The notes beneath the pieces are model-generated. The model ran no database searches. It saw nothing but the letters and a program-made list of their open reading frames with translations, and was not told the origin of the DNA. 64,000 nucleotides of DNA from Suilimivivens sp963638365 (GTDB lineage Bacteria > Bacillota > Clostridia > Lachnospirales > Lachnospiraceae): NCBI GenBank assembly GCA_963638365.1, contig CAVHRK010000088.1, positions 1 to 64,000 of the forward strand, in the 5' to 3' direction. Positions within the stretch are counted from its first letter, which is position 1, and each line of letters begins with the position of its first letter. The translations under genes were made by a program, and so were the position numbers. This document shows, piece after piece, positions 60,446 to 64,000 of the stretch.

Positions 60446-61456
60446 TTAGAACTTGCCAGCCTTAGCAGCTTCCTCAATCGAAACAGCTACTGCTACAGTC
60501 ATACCAACCATCGGGTTATTACCTGCACCGATCAGACCCATCATTTCTACGTGAGCCGGAACGGAAGAAGAACCTGCGAACTGTGCATCGGAATGCATAC
60601 GTCCCATGGTATCGGTCATACCGTAGGAAGCAGGACCTGCAGCCATGTTATCCGGATGAAGGGTACGGCCTGTACCACCGCCGGATGCTACGGAGAAGTA
60701 CTTCTTGCCCTGTTCGATACATTCCTTCTTGTATGTACCTGCTACAGGATGCTGGAATCTGGTCGGGTTGGTGGAGTTACCGGTAATGGAAACGTCAACA
60801 CCCTCCTTGTGCATGATTGCTACACCTTCGCAAACATCGTTTGCACCATAGCAGTTAACTTTCGCACGAAGTCCTTCGGAATAAGACTTACGGAATACTT
60901 CCTTAACGGTGTTGGTGTAAGGATCATATTCGGTCTCAACGAAAGTAAATCCGTTAATTCTTGCGATGATCTGTGCTGCATCTTTTCCAAGACCATTTAA
61001 GATAACACGTAACGGTTTCTGACGAACCTTGTTAGCCTTCTCTGCAATACCGATCGCACCTTCTGCTGCTGCGAAGGATTCATGTCCTGCAAGGAATGCG
61101 AAACATTCGGTATCTTCTTCCAGAAGCATCTTACCTAAGTTACCATGTCCTAAACCTACCTTACGGGTATCTGCAACAGATCCAGGAATACAGAATGCCT
61201 GAAGACCTTCACCGATTGCTGCTGCAGCCTCGGAAGCCTTCTTACATCCCTTCTTGATTGCAATTGCTGCACCGGTAATGTAAGCCCAGCATGCATTTTC
61301 AAAACAAATCGGCTGAATGCCTTTAACCATTGCATATACATCAAGACCTGCGTCTTTTGTAATCTTTTCTGCTTCTTCAAGAGAAGCGATTCCATAGCTA
61401 TTTAATACGGAATTGATTTTGTCAATTCGTCTTTCATATGATTCAAATAAAGCCAT
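60446..61456 (-). CDS. GGGtGRT family protein
   Basis: A 336-residue protein with the signature VASGGGTGRTLHPDN. The family (GGGtGRT) has no assigned activity. Conserved glycine-rich and Cys/His-poor character suggests a nucleotide or cofactor role. AGAGGAGGA precedes the ATG. It is downstream of the NifU-like gene by 20 bases and likely co-transcribed. Confidence 0.9.
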   Translation of the reverse strand: MALFESYERRIDKINSVLNSYGIASLEEAEKITKDAGLDVYAMVKGIQPICFENACWAYITGAAIAIKKGCKKASEAAAAIGEGLQAFCIPGSVADTRKVGLGHGNLGKMLLEEDTECFAFLAGHESFAAAEGAIGIAEKANKVRQKPLRVILNGLGKDAAQIIARINGFTFVETEYDPYTNTVKEVFRKSYSEGLRAKVNCYGANDVCEGVAIMHKEGVDVSITGNSTNPTRFQHPVAGTYKKECIEQGKKYFSVASGGGTGRTLHPDNMAAGPASYGMTDTMGRMHSDAQFAGSSSVPAHVEMMGLIGAGNNPMVGMTVAVAVSIEEAAKAGKF

Positions 61457-61476
61457 TCTAATATCCTCCTCTTTAC

Positions 61477-62181
61477 TTATTTCACTTCTTCATCTGTTCT
61501 GGGGTCAATAATCTTAACAGCATCTGCAACACGTCCGTACTGTCCGCTTGCCTTCTCATAAGCTGTTGTCGGGTCATCACCCTTCTTGATGAAGTCGGTC
61601 ATCTTGCCAAGGCTAACGAACTTGTAACCAATAATCTGATTATCTGCATCCAGTGCGATACCGGTTACATATCCTTCTGCCATTTCCAAATAACGAGGTC
61701 CTTTCTTTAAGGTTCCGTACATGGTACCAACCTGGCTTCTTAAGCCCTTACCTAAATCTTCAAGACCGGCTCCGATCGGAAGACCATCTTCAGAGAATGC
61801 ACTCTGGGTTCTACCGTAAGCGATCTGTAAGAATAATTCTCTCATAGCAGTGTTGATTGCATCACATACAAGGTCTGTATTTAATGCTTCAAGAATGGTT
61901 CTGCCGGGAAGAATTTCAGCAGCCATAGCTGCGGAATGAGTCATACCGGAGCATCCGATGGTCTCAACGAGGGCTTCCTGAATGATGCCTTCCTTAACAT
62001 TTAAGGTCAGCTTGCAGGCACCCTGCTGGGGAGCACACCAGCCTACACCATGTGTAAGACCGGATATGTCTTTAACTTCTTTGGCTTTAACCCATTTTGC
62101 TTCTTCAGGGATGGGCGCACACCCATGGTTAACACCCTGAGCAACAGTACACATTTCTTCAACTTCTTTTGAATAAATCAT
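61477..62181 (-). CDS. NifU-like iron-sulfur scaffold-like protein
   Basis: A 234-residue protein with a NifU_N/IscU-like domain: Cys residues in WCAPQQGAC, IGCSGMTHS and elsewhere. Length exceeds IscU by a C-terminal part (about 160-234). It is the usual partner of the GGGtGRT protein. ATG follows GAAAGGAG. Which cluster or target it serves is unknown. Confidence 0.82.
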   Translation of the reverse strand: MIYSKEVEEMCTVAQGVNHGCAPIPEEAKWVKAKEVKDISGLTHGVGWCAPQQGACKLTLNVKEGIIQEALVETIGCSGMTHSAAMAAEILPGRTILEALNTDLVCDAINTAMRELFLQIAYGRTQSAFSEDGLPIGAGLEDLGKGLRSQVGTMYGTLKKGPRYLEMAEGYVTGIALDADNQIIGYKFVSLGKMTDFIKKGDDPTTAYEKASGQYGRVADAVKIIDPRTDEEVK

Positions 62182-62254
62182 GTGAAAACTCCTTTCAATA
62201 TGTAAAGATATTTAATAATCCGCTATATATTTTCGCATAGAATGCCAAAAAAAT

Positions 62255-62920
62255 CTAGTACTTTTTCGCAATTTCTCCCTGCTTTTTGTAGATACTTCCG
62301 GCAGGAATGCAGCCGCGCACACAACTGGTCGGATAAATGTTGGAATTCGGCCCGATGACGGTTCCCGGATTCAGTACAGAATTGCAGCCGACTTCCACGT
62401 GATCGCCGAGCATGGCACCGAACTTCTTTAATCCGGTTTCGATCTTTTCGTCGCCGTTTTTCACAACAACCAGTGTCTTGTCGCTCTTTACATTGGAAGT
62501 AATGGAACCTGCTCCCATATGTGCCTTAAAGCCTAAGATGCTGTCGCCGACATAATTGTAATGCGGCACCTGTACCTTATTAAAGAGAATAACATTTTTA
62601 AGTTCGGTTGAATTCCCGACAACAGCACCCTTTCCGACGATGGCGTTTCCACGGATAAAGGCACAGTGACGGACCTCTGCCTCCTCATCAATGATTGCCG
62701 GTCCGTTGATAAAGGCACTCGGTGCGACCGTGGCATTGTTGGCTATCCAGACATGCTCTTTCACTTCGGTATAGCGGTCCTTCGGAAGCTTTTCACCAAG
62801 CTCCACGATGAAAGCGCTGATCTTCGGCAGTAGCTCCCACGGATAAACCGCCCCCTCAAACAGGTCGGCTGCGATCGTTTCCTCTAAGGTATAGAGTTCT
62901 TTGATTGTAAATTGTTCCAT
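62255..62920 (-). CDS. Left-handed beta-helix transferase, GlmU-C-like
   Basis: A 221-residue protein of hexapeptide repeats (ATVAPSAFINGPAIIDEEAEV, VGKGAVVGNSTELK, HVEVGCNSVLNPGTVIGPNS) preceded by about 60 helical residues, like the acetyltransferase half of GlmU without the uridyltransferase half. Acyl acceptor is unknown. It starts one base after the topB stop. Confidence 0.86.
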   Translation of the reverse strand: MEQFTIKELYTLEETIAADLFEGAVYPWELLPKISAFIVELGEKLPKDRYTEVKEHVWIANNATVAPSAFINGPAIIDEEAEVRHCAFIRGNAIVGKGAVVGNSTELKNVILFNKVQVPHYNYVGDSILGFKAHMGAGSITSNVKSDKTLVVVKNGDEKIETGLKKFGAMLGDHVEVGCNSVLNPGTVIGPNSNIYPTSCVRGCIPAGSIYKKQGEIAKKY

Positions 62921-62921
62921 A

Positions 62922-64000
62922 TTATTTTCCTCCGGTTCGATAATTTTTAGCGGCTTCCTGAAACTGTCGGTTTAAAGAAGCCTGATTGTTCATCTGTTTC
63001 ACGATATTCGTCCGTCTTCTTACGAAGTCATCGAGCTTATCCATATATTCCTGTTCCGTAATATTGCCATCGGCAACCAGTGTCAGTCCCTTCTCCCAGC
63101 TTGCGGTAAGCTTGGGATCCAGAAGCGGACGGATCGACTGGTTTACTACTTCATAAATCATCTCTCCCATTAAGGTCGGCGTGATGATCTGTGTTTTCTT
63201 ATTTAAGGCAAGGTATTTGATGTTGACCAGCTTTTTGAGGATTTCCGCCCGTGTGGCAGAGGTTCCGATTCCACTTCCTTTGATCTGTGCACGGAGCTCT
63301 TCATCTTCAATCAGCTGTCCTGCATTTTCCATCGCCAGAATAATGGTTCCGGAATTGTAACGCTTCGGCGGCGAGGTTTCGCCCTCCCTGATCTGTGCAT
63401 CCTTTACCGGAAGCTCCATGCCCTTTTTCAGATGATTCAAAACCTCCATCAGTCCTACATCAAGGCTCTGTTCTTCCCCATTGTCCGTATTCGCATTTTC
63501 CTCACCGTCTGCATCTCCTGCCGTATCCTTGCCGTTTTCCTTTTTCTTACGGAAGGAGAACTCCGTAACGGTCAGATATCCGGGGGATTCCAACACCTTG
63601 AAATTGGCAAACAGCTTTTCTTCCCGGATTGATACGCACAATGCCACCTTACGGTATACCGCAGGAGGATAGAAAATACTTAAGAATCTGCGGACCACGA
63701 TCTCATAAACCTTCTGTGCCGTCGGGTTTAGCTGATTATAATTGTTTAATCCCTGTCCGGTCGGAATGATCGCATAGTGATCGGTGATCTGCTTGTCATT
63801 CACGTATCTGGTCTTTGCAATTCCCTTATAGGTTCCTTCCTGCAGCACCTGGGAAGCCAGGGCACTCACCATCTGGAAATTCGTCAGGCCCTTGATATTC
63901 TTATAGATCTCCTTCGAAACGGCAGTCGATAATACTCTCGCATCCGTTCTGGGGTAGGTCGTCATCTTCTTTTCATAAAGCTCCTGTGCAATCCGCAGCG
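62922..64000 (-). CDS. topB: DNA topoisomerase III, C-terminal part (5' end outside window)
   Basis: The frame is open to the right edge (continuing L R I A Q E L Y E K K before the internal ATG at 63965), so this is the C-terminal ~360 residues. It begins with the active-site region MTTYPRTD, catalytic Tyr in TTYPRTD, then the topoisomerase IA clamshell (YAIIPTGQ, GIGTSATRAEIL, TPTLMGEMIYEVV). It cuts one strand to relax or decatenate. No Zn fingers are visible at the C-terminus. Confidence 0.9.
   Translation of the reverse strand, partial: LRIAQELYEKKMTTYPRTDARVLSTAVSKEIYKNIKGLTNFQMVSALASQVLQEGTYKGIAKTRYVNDKQITDHYAIIPTGQGLNNYNQLNPTAQKVYEIVVRRFLSIFYPPAVYRKVALCVSIREEKLFANFKVLESPGYLTVTEFSFRKKKENGKDTAGDADGEENANTDNGEEQSLDVGLMEVLNHLKKGMELPVKDAQIREGETSPPKRYNSGTIILAMENAGQLIEDEELRAQIKGSGIGTSATRAEILKKLVNIKYLALNKKTQIITPTLMGEMIYEVVNQSIRPLLDPKLTASWEKGLTLVADGNITEQEYMDKLDDFVRRRTNIVKQMNNQASLNRQFQEAAKNYRTGGK

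Noticed and set aside
1..64000. CRISPR, tRNA, rRNA, insertion sequences, restriction or toxin-antitoxin systems
   Set aside because: I saw no repeat-spacer arrays, cloverleaf-type sequences or corresponding genes on reading both strands; this is not an exhaustive computational screen.

Overview
The window reads as one continuous piece of a low-to-mid GC Clostridia chromosome, most likely a Lachnospiraceae. The evidence is gene order and family content: rplU-prp-rpmA-obgE-yhbY-yqeK-rsfS, a Clostridia-type RNase E/G next to the paired TIGR03936/TIGR03960 proteins, a SEDS/PBP pair in an operon with U32, ZapA, DUF2953 and GerW/YtfJ-type proteins, Gx-transporter/NusG-domain-II genes in front of ruvAB, and a GGGtGRT/NifU-like pair. 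Genus cannot be named from sequence alone. The GerW-like and YlbJ-like genes hint at a spore-forming ancestry. I see no rRNA, tRNA, CRISPR array, insertion sequence or prophage. The only recombinase gene is cut by the left edge and looks like a XerC/D-type enzyme.

Layout. 1-2.2 kb: a partial tyrosine recombinase, then a divergent yneA-like/lexA pair separated by a dense set of LexA (SOS) boxes. 2.2-7.9 kb: a cytidylate-kinase-like gene and a complete branched-chain amino-acid ABC transporter (livK-H-M-G-F) with a strong promoter and an intergenic terminator after livK. 8-16.2 kb: a DUF378 protein, then on the minus strand the ribosome-assembly cluster (rng, rplU with leader, prp, rpmA, obgE, yhbY, yqeK, rsfS) and the two radical-SAM-associated genes. 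16.2-21.3 kb: a his operon hisZ-G-D-B-IE, in which hisIE carries an additional degenerate HisF-like barrel. 21.3-28.3 kb: recU, an RluA pseudouridine synthase, HAD phosphatase, YlbJ-like membrane protein, an unusual C-terminally anchored amidase, a coiled-coil protein, coaD and rsmD. 28.3-37.9 kb: topoisomerase pair (A and B subunits), DegV, recG, YloV/DAK2 and Asp23, divergent from rpmB.

38-49.1 kb: a long minus-strand run that starts with a NusG-domain-II membrane protein behind a near-perfect LexA box and continues through a Gx transporter, ruvA, ruvB, zapA, a U32 protein, FtsW/RodA, PBP, an unknown protein, DUF2953, GerW, a 47-residue membrane protein and a coiled-coil/J-domain protein. 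Terminator-like hairpins follow ruvB and zapA, so this is probably several overlapping transcripts. 49-57.7 kb: a histidine phosphatase, a SurA-N-like membrane protein, then leuCD, ilvC, two different acetolactate synthase small subunits and ilvB, making most of a valine/isoleucine/leucine pathway cluster. 57.8-62.2 kb: an acidic lipoprotein, two zinc-ribbon/multi-TM proteins flanking a DUF2752 protein, and the GGGtGRT/NifU-like pair. 62.2-64 kb: a left-handed beta-helix transferase and a topoisomerase III gene that runs off the right edge.

Most of the window is core metabolism and information processing. The points most worth following up are the LexA regulon evidence (yneA-lexA and the nusG-II/Gx/ruvAB operon), the three-domain HisIE protein with both HisF catalytic aspartates replaced, the amidase topology, the missing nadD in an otherwise standard cluster, the tandem ilvN paralogues, and several small or orphan membrane proteins.
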